Positions 1 through 8,816 are shown, numbered from the stretch's first letter. The stretch: DNA of 64,000 bases from Luteipulveratus flavus (GCF_029080175.1 NZ_JARFJC010000014.1), one strand, 5' to 3'. Program-made: numbers and translations. Notes: a model not told the origin generated them from the sequence alone.

Positions 1-144
1 GCGGGGCAAGCCAACTCAGATGTCACCTGTGCGTGCAGCAGTCCCCCCCGCCCGATCGACGCCTCGGCTCGCGGACGAGCAGCGCGACACCGACTCGGCA
101 CCCAGCCACGCCCGTACGCCAGACGACACGGAAGGGACGGGCGC

Positions 145-2688
145 GTGAGCATCGACTATGACGCCGGACTGGTCGAGCAGATCGGGTCCAACCTCGACCT
201 GCGCGAGCCCAACCAGGGCGCGCTCCGGGCGCTCGCCCGTCGCCTGCACGACGCGACCCCCGGCACCGAGATGATCGCTGACCTCGCGACCGGCGTCGGA
301 AAGACCTACATCGCCGGCGGACTCCTGGACTACCTGTACGAGTCCGGCATCCGCAACGTCCTCATCGTCACGCCGGGCAGCACCATCCAGCGCAAGACCA
401 TCGACAACCTCACGCCCGGCCACCCGAAGTACCTGCGCGGGCTGCAGTCGCGGCCCATGGTCATCACCCTCGACACCGTCGAGCGCGGCGAGGTCGGAGC
501 CGCCCTGCAGAACCCGGACGCCTTCAAGGTCTTCGTCTTCACCGTCCAGTCGCTGCTGCGCCCGCGCAAGGAGGACCGTCGTCGAGCCGACAAGCCGCAC
601 GAGACGCTCGGCACAGCTGTACGCGAGTACCTTGAACAGGCCGACGACCTCGTCGTTATCGCCGACGAGCACCACGTCTACTACTCCGGCTCGGCCAAGA
701 AGTTCGAGGCAGCGATCACCGAGCTGGCCCCGCTTGCGACCATCGGCCTGACCGCCACTCCGCACGAGAAGTCGCTGCCGATGTGCGTCTACCAGTACCC
801 GCTGTCGGCGGCGATCGCCGACGGCTACGTGAAGATCCCGGTGCTGGTCACGCGCGAGGACGGGATTCACGACGTCCGTACGCAGCTCGCGGACGGTCTA
901 ACCCTGCTGGACGCCAAGCGCGAGGCGATGCGCGCGTACTGCCAGCAGGTGAAGGGCCGCCCCTTCGTCGAGCCGGTGATGTTCCTGGTCGCCTCGACCA
1001 TCGAGGAGGCGACCGAGTACCGCGACCTGCTCGCCGGCTCCGACATGCTCGGCGAACCCGACCAGGTGCTGCTCGTGACGTCGGAGGAGCCGGACGCCAC
1101 CCTCGCCCGCCTCGACCAGCTGGAGGACCCGGCCTCCCGCATCCGCGCCGTGGTGTCGGTGTCGATGCTGAAGGAGGGGTGGGACGTCAAGAATATCTAC
1201 GTCATCGCCTCCGTCCGCTCGATGGAGTCCGACCTGCTGACCGAGCAGATCCTGGGCCGCGGGCTGCGACTGCCGTTCGGCCAGCGGACCGGCAACCCGA
1301 TGCTCGACACCGTTGAAGTGCTGTCGCACCGCTCCTTCGCCACTCTCCTGAAGCAGGCGCGCTCGTTGCTGGAGGAGACGTTGGGCGACCGGGTTGAGCA
1401 GGCCGCGGCCGTATCGGGGCCGGCGTACGGGCGACGCCAGGACGGCAGTCGTCTCAGCGAGCAGGGCGAGATCACCCTCGACTTCGCCGACGCCCGCAAC
1501 CAGGCTGTGGACATTCTTCTGCCGGGACCGGCCGCCACGGATCCGGACCAAGGCACCCTCTTCGGCGACGAGGATCTCCAGCCCGACGCCAACCAGTCCC
1601 ACGTCGGCCTGTCGCTCGCCACCATGGACGCCAGGGTGGCGGCTGCCGACGCGTCCAGGTCGGTGCTCACCCGCCGCCTGGAGCCCCGCTCGCCGGGCGG
1701 CGTCAAGATCCCGCTGTTCCTACCGTCCGTCGTCACTCGGTGGGAGCGTGACCCGTTCTCGCTCGCCCAGGTGAACCTCGACAGCGTGGAGGCCCTCGGC
1801 CGGCAGTTCGCCGACGACAATGCGCCGACGCTCACCCGTAAGGCGATCGACGCCGAGCGCGGTCAGGACGGCTCGGCGCACATCGTCATTCGCGACCAGC
1901 TGGAGCATGTGGCGGCCACGCAGACCGTCATGCCGTTCGAGACCATCGAGCAGGACCTCGTGAGCCGCCTGCTGCGCCAGAACGCCGTCGCCGCCAGGGC
2001 GTCGGAGATCAACGCGGCAGGGCACGTCGCACAAGCGTTCATGAAGGGCGCGGACGTCACCCAGGACACCCCGTGGCGCGCGGAACACGGCAGGCTGGCC
2101 ACCGCGCGGCTGACCGAGTGGATTGCCGCGAAGCAGACCTCGTCTCCTCGGCGCGAGGTGCGCGAGGTTCGGCCGGTGAGATGGCCCGACCCCACCGACC
2201 GTTACGAGACCCGGCCGCCTGCCGACCGCCACGTCGTCACCTCCTCCAAGGACTTCGCCCGCGGCTACCCGTACTCGGGATGGGACAAGTCGGTGTACGA
2301 GATCAACGGATTCGATGCATTCTCAACAGAATTCGTCCTCGCGACCATCTTCGAGAAGTCGCCAGGCGTTCGGGCGTGGGTGCGGATCGACGAGACCGTC
2401 CCGCTCCGCATCACGTACCTCATGGGTGCTGTTCAGCGGGTCTACGAACCGGACTTCATCGTCATCGACGACTCGGGTGTGCACTGGGTGGTCGAGGGCA
2501 AACGCGACTCGGAGATGACATCGCCGGTCGTGCAGGCCAAGCGGGACGCAGCGGCAGAATGGGTGCAGACGGTGAATGCCAGTGATGAAGTCCACGAGAC
2601 GTGGGCGTACGTCCTGGCCTCGGAGTCGGTCTGTGCGGCGGCCACCACCTGGAGTGGCGTCACGAGCGGTGGACAGGTGACCCGGTAA
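145..2688 (+). CDS. Type III restriction-like helicase-nuclease (Res subunit family)
   Basis: An 847-aa protein joining an SF2 helicase to a nuclease, the layout of the Res subunit of type III restriction enzymes (ATP-driven translocation, then DNA cleavage). Walker A ATGVGKT is at residues 48-54, the DEHH box at 174-177 and LTATP at 202-206. Near the C-terminus a PD-(D/E)xK-like pattern is visible: D770 in YEPDF, then E784-G-K786. The GTG start has GGAAGGGACG just upstream. A Mod methyltransferase is normally adjacent, but none lies downstream; it is either left of the window or missing. The helicase-plus-nuclease reading is firm. Whether it restricts DNA as a true type III system or belongs to a stand-alone defence family cannot be decided here. 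Confidence 0.85.
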   Translation: MSIDYDAGLVEQIGSNLDLREPNQGALRALARRLHDATPGTEMIADLATGVGKTYIAGGLLDYLYESGIRNVLIVTPGSTIQRKTIDNLTPGHPKYLRGLQSRPMVITLDTVERGEVGAALQNPDAFKVFVFTVQSLLRPRKEDRRRADKPHETLGTAVREYLEQADDLVVIADEHHVYYSGSAKKFEAAITELAPLATIGLTATPHEKSLPMCVYQYPLSAAIADGYVKIPVLVTREDGIHDVRTQLADGLTLLDAKREAMRAYCQQVKGRPFVEPVMFLVASTIEEATEYRDLLAGSDMLGEPDQVLLVTSEEPDATLARLDQLEDPASRIRAVVSVSMLKEGWDVKNIYVIASVRSMESDLLTEQILGRGLRLPFGQRTGNPMLDTVEVLSHRSFATLLKQARSLLEETLGDRVEQAAAVSGPAYGRRQDGSRLSEQGEITLDFADARNQAVDILLPGPAATDPDQGTLFGDEDLQPDANQSHVGLSLATMDARVAAADASRSVLTRRLEPRSPGGVKIPLFLPSVVTRWERDPFSLAQVNLDSVEALGRQFADDNAPTLTRKAIDAERGQDGSAHIVIRDQLEHVAATQTVMPFETIEQDLVSRLLRQNAVAARASEINAAGHVAQAFMKGADVTQDTPWRAEHGRLATARLTEWIAAKQTSSPRREVREVRPVRWPDPTDRYETRPPADRHVVTSSKDFARGYPYSGWDKSVYEINGFDAFSTEFVLATIFEKSPGVRAWVRIDETVPLRITYLMGAVQRVYEPDFIVIDDSGVHWVVEGKRDSEMTSPVVQAKRDAAAEWVQTVNASDEVHETWAYVLASESVCAAATTWSGVTSGGQVTR

Positions 2689-2822
2689 GGCGTCGAGGCG
2701 ATGGCAGGCACCGGCGCAGAAATAGTTGTGCGCCAGGGGGTGCCATGTGTGTCGCGAGCGGGTAGGAACGAGACCAGCGACACCGTGCGGTGCCGTGTCG
2801 ATCTCCTCAAGGAGGCACATCC

Positions 2823-3380
2823 ATGAGCGACACCTTCGACCCTGAGAACTCTGACAACCCGACTGTCGGCGGCGGCTCCGAGGGCCCGGCCGACGGCGGA
2901 GCCGACCCGGGTACCCACGACGGCGGCGCCGACGGTGGTGCCGGCGGTGGCGCCGGCGGCGACAGCGGCGGTCTCGGCGGCGGCGGCTCCGAGGGCCCCG
3001 CTGACGGCGGAGCCGACCCGGGCACCCACGACGGCGGCGCCGACGGTGGTGCCGGCGGTGGCGGTGGCGGTGGCGGCTTCGGTGACGACACCGGTGCAGC
3101 CGGCGGTGCCGGTGCCGGCGGCGCAGCAGGTGGCGGTGGCGGCCTCGCCGGTGACTCCGAGGGCGGCCTGGCCAGCGGTCAGGAGGGCCCCGCTGACGGC
3201 GGAGCCGACCCCGGCGCGCACGACGGCGGCGCCGACGGTGGCGCCGGTGGTGGCGCCGGCGGCGACAGCGGCGGCTTCGGCGGCGGCAGTGGTGACGGCT
3301 CGGAGGGCCCCGCGGACGGCGGAGCCGACCCGGCCACCCACGACGGCGGCGCCGACGGTGGTGCGGGCGACCAGCTCTGA
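2823..3380 (+). CDS. Gly/Asp/Ala-rich repeat protein, candidate substrate of the adjacent oxygenase
   Basis: A 185-aa, very low-complexity protein with no signal peptide and no membrane segment. After an acidic start (MSDTFDPENSDN) it carries four copies of a core, GPADGGADP followed by three variable residues and DGGADGG, at about residues 21-39, 58-76, 122-140 and 162-180; in each copy the residue before DGGADGG is His. Gly-rich linkers separate the copies. The ATG is fixed by AAGGAGG at 2809-2815, seven bases upstream; a longer upstream extension lacks such a site. The stop lies 12 bp before a JmjC-type oxygenase gene, so the two are probably co-transcribed. Family unknown to me. I infer, without proof, that the repeated Asp/His residues are hydroxylation targets. 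Confidence 0.75.
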   Translation: MSDTFDPENSDNPTVGGGSEGPADGGADPGTHDGGADGGAGGGAGGDSGGLGGGGSEGPADGGADPGTHDGGADGGAGGGGGGGGFGDDTGAAGGAGAGGAAGGGGGLAGDSEGGLASGQEGPADGGADPGAHDGGADGGAGGGAGGDSGGFGGGSGDGSEGPADGGADPATHDGGADGGAGDQL

Positions 3381-3392
3381 GTCACCGACCGC

Positions 3393-4643
3393 ATGACCGA
3401 CAGCATCACGAGCCGGGCGTCCGCGACATCACGCGGGCGCCCGGCTCTGCCTGCCCTGGTGGCCGTGCCCGAGGACGTCTTCGCCGGCAGGTACTGGGGC
3501 CTGGAACCACTGATCTCCCGCAGCGCCGACCTGCCCGGCGAGCTCGGTGACCTGTTCGACGTCGCCGCCGTCGACGAGCTCGTCTCCCGGCGCGGCCTGC
3601 GGGCGCCGTTCCTGCGCGTCGCCAAGGACGGGCGGACGTACGGCGACCGCGAGTTCACGGCCGGCGGCGGGGTGGGCGCGGCGATCGCCGACCAGGTCAG
3701 CGACGACAAGCTGCTGCGTCTGTTCGCGGATGGCGCGACCCTCGTGCTGCAGGGCCTCCACCGCACCTGGCCGGCCCTGATCGACTTCACCCAGCGCCTC
3801 TCCGGCGAGCTGGGGCACCCGGTGCAGACGAACGCGTACATCACGCCGTCGCAGAACACCGGGTTCGACGACCACTACGACGTGCACGACGTGTTCGTCG
3901 TCCAGGTGGCGGGCGAGAAACGCTGGCGCATCAGACCTCCGGTGCACCGCTGGCCGCTGCGCGACGAGCCGTGGACGGCGCATCGTGACGCCGTTCGCAC
4001 CGCGGCCGCCGAGCCACCGATGCTCGAGCTCACCTTGCAGCCGGGCGACTGCCTCTACCTGCCGCGGGGGTACCTGCACTCCGCGACCGCGCTCGGCGGT
4101 GTCAGCACCCACCTGACCATCGGCGTCCACGTCTGGACCCGCCGGCACCTCGCCGACGAGCTCGCGACCCTCGCGCTCACCCGCGCGAGCCGGGACCCGG
4201 CGCTGCGGGTCTCGCTCCCGGCGTACGCCGACGTCACCCGCGGCGGCGAGCTGCGCGACGACGTCGACCTCGCGCGCGCTGCGCTGGTCCGGGCGCTGGA
4301 GTCCCTGGACGCCGACGACGTGGCCGCCGCGCTGGGCCGCCGCGTGCGAGACGCCCAGCGGCCGGAGCCGGTGTCGCCCGTCGCGCAGACCGAGGCCGCG
4401 GCAGCGCTCTCCCCGGACGCGACCCTGCGGCTCCGGGAGCACCTGGTGGCCCGCATCGAGGAGGCACCGGACGGCAGCGCGCTGGTCCGCAGCCGGGCCG
4501 GCGACCTGCGCCTGGCCGCTGCCGACGTGCCCGCGGTCCGACGACTGCTGGACCACGGCAGCGCCGGCGTGGCCGACCTCGGGCTCGACCTCGCCCGACG
4601 GCTGCTGCTGACCGGGCTCGCGCTGCCGGGCGACCCGGCCTGA
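3393..4643 (+). CDS. JmjC/cupin-type 2-oxoglutarate Fe(II) oxygenase (RoxA/NO66/MINA-like)
   Basis: A 416-aa protein of the ribosomal-oxygenase-like JmjC group (YcfD/RoxA, NO66, MINA53), which hydroxylate Arg or His side chains of proteins using Fe(II), O2 and 2-oxoglutarate. The HxD iron ligands are H161 and D163 in FDDHYDVHDVF, followed by the family-typical GEKRWRI; the distal His is H229 in LPRGYLHSA. The C-terminal third fits the winged-helix/dimerisation part of this family. The start is 12 bp after the repeat protein and has no strong ribosome-binding site, suggesting translational coupling. Known relatives modify ribosomal proteins L16 or L27, but the tight linkage here points to the repeat protein as substrate; that is inference. 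Confidence 0.85.
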   Translation: MTDSITSRASATSRGRPALPALVAVPEDVFAGRYWGLEPLISRSADLPGELGDLFDVAAVDELVSRRGLRAPFLRVAKDGRTYGDREFTAGGGVGAAIADQVSDDKLLRLFADGATLVLQGLHRTWPALIDFTQRLSGELGHPVQTNAYITPSQNTGFDDHYDVHDVFVVQVAGEKRWRIRPPVHRWPLRDEPWTAHRDAVRTAAAEPPMLELTLQPGDCLYLPRGYLHSATALGGVSTHLTIGVHVWTRRHLADELATLALTRASRDPALRVSLPAYADVTRGGELRDDVDLARAALVRALESLDADDVAAALGRRVRDAQRPEPVSPVAQTEAAAALSPDATLRLREHLVARIEEAPDGSALVRSRAGDLRLAAADVPAVRRLLDHGSAGVADLGLDLARRLLLTGLALPGDPA

Positions 4644-4674
4644 CCCGCGGGCGGCGCCGGCATCCCTGCGGGTC
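4642..4674. terminator. Hairpin between convergent genes
   Basis: GACCCGC at 4642-4648 pairs with GCGGGTC at 4668-4674, just after the JmjC oxygenase and before the convergent N-acetyltransferase. There is no U-tract, as is common for actinobacterial terminators. The function is inferred from position. Confidence 0.4.
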
Positions 4675-4682
4675 CGCCCGGC

Positions 4683-5528
4683 TCAGGCGGCGTCGAGCAT
4701 CCCCGGCCACAACGCCACGAGCCGCTGGACCTCCTCGTCCGACAACGTCACCCCGTGCTCGCGCAGCAGCGCCGGCAGGTCCTCGGCCGCCACATCCGTA
4801 CGCGTGGTGGACCGGCCCGGGACCCGCGTGGTCAGGCCCTCCGGGGAGACGGTGGTGTGCCGGTTGTCACCGTGGCGAGCCAGGATCAGCCGCTGGGTGA
4901 AGTGCGAGCCCGGGAACGTGCTGGTGAAGTGGTGGCCCATCACCAGGTCGACCGGCCGTACCGGGACCTCGTCGGTGGTGTGCATGCGCTGCCACTCCTC
5001 GTCCCGGAAGCGTTCCAGCCGCCACGCCGCGCCGGCCCCGCCCTCGTCGACCCGCTGTACCCGGTACGCCCACCCGTCCCGGTCGTCCTGCGCGCCGTGC
5101 TCGAGCAGGATCGGCCGCAGCAGGCTCATCCCGAACCCGGGGTCGCACAGGTAGCGCCGGCCCTCGATGGTCACGACGACCGTCATGTGCGTCCGGCCGG
5201 TCGTCCCGGGGTCGCCGACACGGCCGAGGTGGCGCTCGACGTCGTACCCCAGGCGCTCCAGGACCGCGGCGAACAGGGTGCCGTGCTCGAAGCAGTAGCC
5301 GCCCCGACCCCGCTCGACGAACTTCTCCGCGACCGCGCCGAGCTGCACACCCGGATGCTGGCGCAGCAGCACGTCGATGTTCTCGAACGGGAAGGTGCGG
5401 ACGTGGGTCGCGTGCAGCTCGTCCAGGGCCTCGAGGCTCGGCTGGCGCGCCGTCAGCCCGACGCGCGCGAGGTACGCAGTCAGGTCGAGCTCGTCGAGGT
5501 GCCATCGGTCGTCGGTCATGCCCGTCAT
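4683..5528 (-). CDS. nat: Arylamine N-acetyltransferase
   Basis: A 281-aa cytosolic enzyme transferring an acetyl group from acetyl-CoA to arylamines and hydrazines. The Cys-His-Asp triad is visible: C79 in RGGYCFEHG, H114 in GRTHMTVV and D129 in LCDPGFG. The N-terminal FPFENIDVLL segment is also typical, and the length fits the family. The start could be this ATG or the in-frame ATG three codons later. Actinobacterial NATs have been linked to sterol catabolism or drug inactivation, but no such genes are nearby, so the natural substrate is unknown. Confidence 0.93.
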   Translation of the reverse strand: MTGMTDDRWHLDELDLTAYLARVGLTARQPSLEALDELHATHVRTFPFENIDVLLRQHPGVQLGAVAEKFVERGRGGYCFEHGTLFAAVLERLGYDVERHLGRVGDPGTTGRTHMTVVVTIEGRRYLCDPGFGMSLLRPILLEHGAQDDRDGWAYRVQRVDEGGAGAAWRLERFRDEEWQRMHTTDEVPVRPVDLVMGHHFTSTFPGSHFTQRLILARHGDNRHTTVSPEGLTTRVPGRSTTRTDVAAEDLPALLREHGVTLSDEEVQRLVALWPGMLDAA

Positions 5529-5609
5529 CGTGCGACCTCCACTCGCCTTGAGGTCAAGCCCGGGCGCCCCGGATCGGCGAGCGGGCGCGGAGCGCGGGTC
5601 ATCGCCACG

Positions 5610-6119
5610 TCAGACACCGGTGGCACCGTCGATGCGCTCGCGGAGCAGATCCGCGTGCCCGTTGTGGCGCGCGTACTCCTCGATCAGGTGGACGTACACC
5701 CAGCGCAGCGTCACCCGCGCCCCCATGAACGGCACCGTCTGCGAGGCAGCACGGCCCGAGCACGCCGCCCGCGACGCGGCCACCTCCGTCCGCCAAGTGC
5801 CCAGCGCGCCCGTGAGCGTCGCGCCGTCGGCGACCTCGAAGCCGCCCTCGTGGTCGGACGGGTCGGCCTTCGGGCCGTAGAGGGTGTCGAGGCTCTCCCC
5901 GGCCACGAGCACCCGGAACCACGTCCGCTCCACCTCGGACAGGTGCTGCACCAGGCCCACGAGCGTCAGCGGCGACGGTGGTACGGACGCGGTCGCGGCC
6001 TGGGCGTCGTCCAGCCCGGCGCACTTGGCCTCGAGGGTGCTGCGATGGAAGTCGAGCCAGCCCTCCAGCGTGGCGATCTCGTCGGCGTCGAGGGGTGGCA
6101 TCGGTCTCTCGGTGGTCAC
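5610..6119 (-). CDS. DinB/DUF664 family protein
   Basis: A 169-aa four-helix-bundle protein of the DinB/DUF664 group, which includes mycothiol- or bacillithiol-dependent S-transferases. The usual metal-binding His positions are seen in LVQHLSEVERTWF and in the C-terminal HLIEEYARHNGHAD. It is one of three DinB-type proteins in this window (also at 6970-7464 and 28284-28724). Its substrate is unknown. The ATG is the natural start, with no overlapping upstream gene. Confidence 0.88.
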   Translation of the reverse strand: MTTERPMPPLDADEIATLEGWLDFHRSTLEAKCAGLDDAQAATASVPPSPLTLVGLVQHLSEVERTWFRVLVAGESLDTLYGPKADPSDHEGGFEVADGATLTGALGTWRTEVAASRAACSGRAASQTVPFMGARVTLRWVYVHLIEEYARHNGHADLLRERIDGATGV

Positions 6120-6177
6120 GCTGCGGAATCGTGCCAGCCGACTCCGACAACGGCGGCGCTCGGCGACCGGGCCCGGC

Positions 6178-6579
6178 TCAGGCGTCCAGAGCCACCACCT
6201 CGACGTCGGTGTGCCCGAAGTCGTCGCCGACGAACAGGAGCGGCTCGCGGCTCGACCGGGCGAGGGCGTACGCGAAGCAATCGCCGTAGTTCAGCCGAGC
6301 CGAGTGGCCGCTCCCGCGTCCGAAGTCGCGGTACGCCGCACGGGCCACGTCGGCGTCCGCCGGTGTCACCGCCACGACGGTGACGCCCCACGCATCGAGC
6401 AGCTGGTCGACGCGGCGGGACAGGGACGGGTCGCGGCGAGAGTCGACGACGGCGCCGAGCTCGACGTAGGTGGCGGCTGACATCTTCGGGGACGGAGCCG
6501 ACCGGAGAGCTTCCTCCAGCACCTGCCAGCCCGGCTCGGCGTTGAGGATGGCGACCACTGCAGAGGTGTCGACGATCAC
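6178..6579 (-). CDS. vapC: VapC-type PIN-domain toxin
   Basis: A 133-aa PIN-domain ribonuclease of a type II toxin-antitoxin pair. It begins MIVDTSAVVAIL, with the first acidic residue D4. The other acidic residues of the site are visible as E40 in YVELG and as the Asp residues in NYGDCFAYALA and VGDDFGHTD. Its start overlaps the stop of the antitoxin gene by 4 bp (ATGA), the normal coupled order antitoxin then toxin. VapC enzymes cleave specific RNAs, often tRNA; this one's target is unknown. Confidence 0.92.
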   Translation of the reverse strand: MIVDTSAVVAILNAEPGWQVLEEALRSAPSPKMSAATYVELGAVVDSRRDPSLSRRVDQLLDAWGVTVVAVTPADADVARAAYRDFGRGSGHSARLNYGDCFAYALARSSREPLLFVGDDFGHTDVEVVALDA

Positions 6580-6821
6580 CGCGGCAGGCCCGCGTCGTCG
6601 TACAACCCCTCGCTCACCAGCGGACCCTCGACGGCCACTCGACGCTGCACCTCGGACAGCAGCACGTCGATCCGAGCGCCGCCACCCACTCCCTCGGGGC
6701 CGAGACCGGCAAGCAGCCGCTCGAGCGCCGTCTCGATGACGCCCGTCTGCGTCTGACCGGTGCGCCGAGCGGCCTCCTGCGCCAGCGCGTGCACGCGCTC
6801 GTTCTTGATGTTCAGTCCCAT
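6576..6821 (-). CDS. vapB: VapB-type antitoxin
   Basis: An 81-aa protein beginning MGLNIKNERVHALAQEAA, the form of actinobacterial VapB antitoxins: an N-terminal DNA-binding ribbon-helix-helix followed by a toxin-binding tail. The reading frame is open further upstream, but this ATG gives the family-typical N-terminus and is followed directly by the toxin in 4-bp overlap. It probably autoregulates the operon through the inverted repeats at 6822-6858. Confidence 0.88.
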   Translation of the reverse strand: MGLNIKNERVHALAQEAARRTGQTQTGVIETALERLLAGLGPEGVGGGARIDVLLSEVQRRVAVEGPLVSEGLYDDAGLPR

Positions 6822-6858
6822 GGGTAGCACTCTACCGTGCCCGGGTACCTTTCTACCC
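6822..6858 (-). promoter_or_regulatory. Two inverted repeats ahead of vapB, likely VapB operator
   Basis: GGTAGcactCTACC (6823-6836) touches the vapB start codon, and GGGTA-N6-TACCC (6843-6858) lies just upstream. Both share GGTA/TACC half-sites and cover the region where the promoter should be. VapB-type antitoxins usually bind such paired palindromes; binding here is inferred. Confidence 0.55.
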
Positions 6859-6969
6859 CTGGCCGTCAACTCCGGCGCCGTGCGCCCCCGATGTCGGCTC
6901 CGGCTGCCCGGCTCCGACATCCGGGTGAGGGGGCCACGTCCGGCCCGCCAGGACACGAAGGAGTCGACC

Positions 6970-7464
6970 ATGATCGACCGCGAGACCACCCTGCTCCTCG
7001 GCGCGCTGCGCAGCCAGCGCGAGCACGTCGTCACCATGGTCGACGGCCTGGACGACGAGCAGGCGCGCCGACCGGTGCTGCCGTCCGGCTGGAGCTGTCT
7101 GGGGCTGCTCAAGCACCTGGCCCACTCCGACGAGCACTACTGGTTCGCCTGCGTCGTGGGCGGCGAACCGGTGGACGGGTCGCTGTTCGCGGACGGCGCC
7201 GACTGGCGGGTCGGCGACGACAGCACGCTCGCCGACCTGGTCGCGCTCTACCGCGAGCACGGCGCCCGCGCGGACACCGTCCTCGCCGCCACGACCCTCG
7301 ACGCGCCGCCCGCGTACACCGACCCCGCGTGGGAGACGTGGGGCATGGGCTTCCCGGACGTGCGCTCCGTCGTCCTGCACGTCATCACCGAGACCGCCGT
7401 CCACGCCGGTCACCTCGACGCGACGCGCGAGCTGATCGACGGTCGCCAGTGGGTGACGCTGTAG
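6970..7464 (+). CDS. DinB/DUF664 family protein
   Basis: A 164-aa DinB-fold protein. The start ATG is preceded by AAGGAG about seven bases upstream. His-containing helices are seen in LLKHLAHSDEHYWF and VLHVITETAVHAGHLDATREL, the pattern of thiol-dependent S-transferase-like DinB proteins. It is divergent from vapBC and followed by the FMN enzyme with a gap of under 50 bp, so an operon is possible. Substrate unknown. Confidence 0.9.
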   Translation: MIDRETTLLLGALRSQREHVVTMVDGLDDEQARRPVLPSGWSCLGLLKHLAHSDEHYWFACVVGGEPVDGSLFADGADWRVGDDSTLADLVALYREHGARADTVLAATTLDAPPAYTDPAWETWGMGFPDVRSVVLHVITETAVHAGHLDATRELIDGRQWVTL

Positions 7465-7511
7465 CGGCGGTACGGTCGCGGGCACGGGTTCGTCCAGCGG
7501 GAGGAGTTGCG

Positions 7512-8789
7512 GTGCAGAGCGTCGGTCGTGCCGTCCAGTCAGCGATCTACCGGGCCGGCGTCTTCGGCCACCGCCCGACGGTGCCCGTCGAGCCGGCCGC
7601 GCTGGAGGCCGCCGCGCGCAAGGCGATGAGCCCGCGCTCCTGGTCCTACGTCGCGGGCAGCGCCGGACAGCAGCGGACGGCCGCCGCCAACACGGCCGCG
7701 TTCGGCCGGCACCAGATCGTCCCGCGGATGCTGGTCGACGTGGAGCAGCGCGACCTGACCACCACGCTGCTGGGCCAGGACCTGCATGCGCCGCTGCTGC
7801 TCGCGCCGATCGGCGTCCTGGAGATGGCGCACCGCGAGGCCGAGCACGCCGTCGCATCGGCCGCGCGGGCGCTCGGCCTCCCGATGATCGTGTCGACGCA
7901 GGCGTCGGTGCCGATGGAGGACGTCGCGGCCGACCTGGGCGCGAGTCCGATGTGGTACCAGCTGTACTGGTCGCGCGACGACGAGCTCGCAGAGTCGTTC
8001 GTGCGCCGCGCCGAGGCCGCCGGGGCGCAGGCGCTCGTCGTCACGCTCGACACCCATCTGCTCGGCTGGCGTACGCGGGACCTCGACCTCGCCTACCTGC
8101 CGTTCGCCCAGGGGCAGGGCCTCGCGCAGTACACCAGCGACCCGGTGTTCCAGCGGATGACTCGTGAACGCGCGAATCAGCCTCGTACCGAACGTGATCC
8201 GCGCCCGACGCCGGCAGCGGTCCGGTCGGTTCTGTCGCAGGCACGGCGCTTCCCCGGCGACGTGCGTACCAACCTGCGGTCCGGGCTGCCGCGGGCGGCG
8301 GTCGAGACGTTCCTCGACACGTTCTCGCGGTCGTCACTCACCTGGAACGACCTGGCGCGGCTGCGCGAGTGGACGTCGCTGCCCATCGTGCTCAAGGGAC
8401 TCCAGCACCCCGACGACGCCCGGCTCGCGCTTGAGCACGGCGTCGACGGCATCGCCGTGTCGAACCACGGCGGCCGTCAGGTGGACGGCGCGATCGCCTC
8501 GCTCGACGCCCTGCCGGGCATCGTCGACGCGGTGGACGGGCGGGTCCCGGTGCTGTTCGACAGCGGCGTCCGCAGCGGGGCCGACGCGTTCATCGCGCTC
8601 GCCCTGGGCGCGGACGCGGTGCTGCTCGGCCGGCCCTGGGTGTACGGCCTCGCGCTCGCCGGCGCGCACGGCGCCCAGGCGGTGCTGGAGCACGTGCTGG
8701 CCGAGCTCGACCTGACGATGGGCCTCGCCGGCGTCCGGTCCGTCGCCGACATCACCCGCGAGACCCTGGCCACCCCCACCGCTGGTTGA
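7512..8789 (+). CDS. FMN-dependent alpha-hydroxy-acid oxidase, lactate 2-monooxygenase-like
   Basis: A 425-aa TIM-barrel flavoenzyme of the lactate oxidase/monooxygenase family, oxidising a 2-hydroxy acid such as lactate. The catalytic His is in VSNHGGRQVDGA, and FMN-phosphate contacts are near DSGVRSGADA and LLGRPWVYGLA. The N-terminal WSYVAGSAG and a long loop-4 insertion (around FQRMTRERANQPRTE) resemble mycobacterial lactate 2-monooxygenase more than S-lactate dehydrogenase LldD. The GTG at 7512 is chosen because GGGAGGAG lies six bases upstream; the frame stays open much further upstream but overlaps the DinB gene. The stop codon lies inside a perfect hairpin repeat. Confidence 0.85.
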   Translation: MQSVGRAVQSAIYRAGVFGHRPTVPVEPAALEAAARKAMSPRSWSYVAGSAGQQRTAAANTAAFGRHQIVPRMLVDVEQRDLTTTLLGQDLHAPLLLAPIGVLEMAHREAEHAVASAARALGLPMIVSTQASVPMEDVAADLGASPMWYQLYWSRDDELAESFVRRAEAAGAQALVVTLDTHLLGWRTRDLDLAYLPFAQGQGLAQYTSDPVFQRMTRERANQPRTERDPRPTPAAVRSVLSQARRFPGDVRTNLRSGLPRAAVETFLDTFSRSSLTWNDLARLREWTSLPIVLKGLQHPDDARLALEHGVDGIAVSNHGGRQVDGAIASLDALPGIVDAVDGRVPVLFDSGVRSGADAFIALALGADAVLLGRPWVYGLALAGAHGAQAVLEHVLAELDLTMGLAGVRSVADITRETLATPTAG

Positions 8790-8816
8790 GCCGGGCGAGG
8801 GCAGGCTCAACCAGCG
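8780..8816. terminator. Perfect 13-bp hairpin of the GGTTGAGCC repeat family
   Basis: CGCTGGTTGAGCC (8780-8792) and GGCTCAACCAGCG (8804-8816) are perfectly complementary with an 11-nt loop. The element lies between two convergent genes and contains the stop codon of the upstream gene. Its arms are the same sequence as the tandem repeats at 28020-28278 and 25336-25350, so this is a dispersed palindromic repeat probably serving as a bidirectional terminator. Confidence 0.7.

Noticed and set aside
2807..3091. Pro-rich minus-strand frame opposite the repeat protein
   Set aside because: It is the complement of Gly codons (GGN read as Pro); the plus frame has a perfect ribosome-binding site and a downstream partner.
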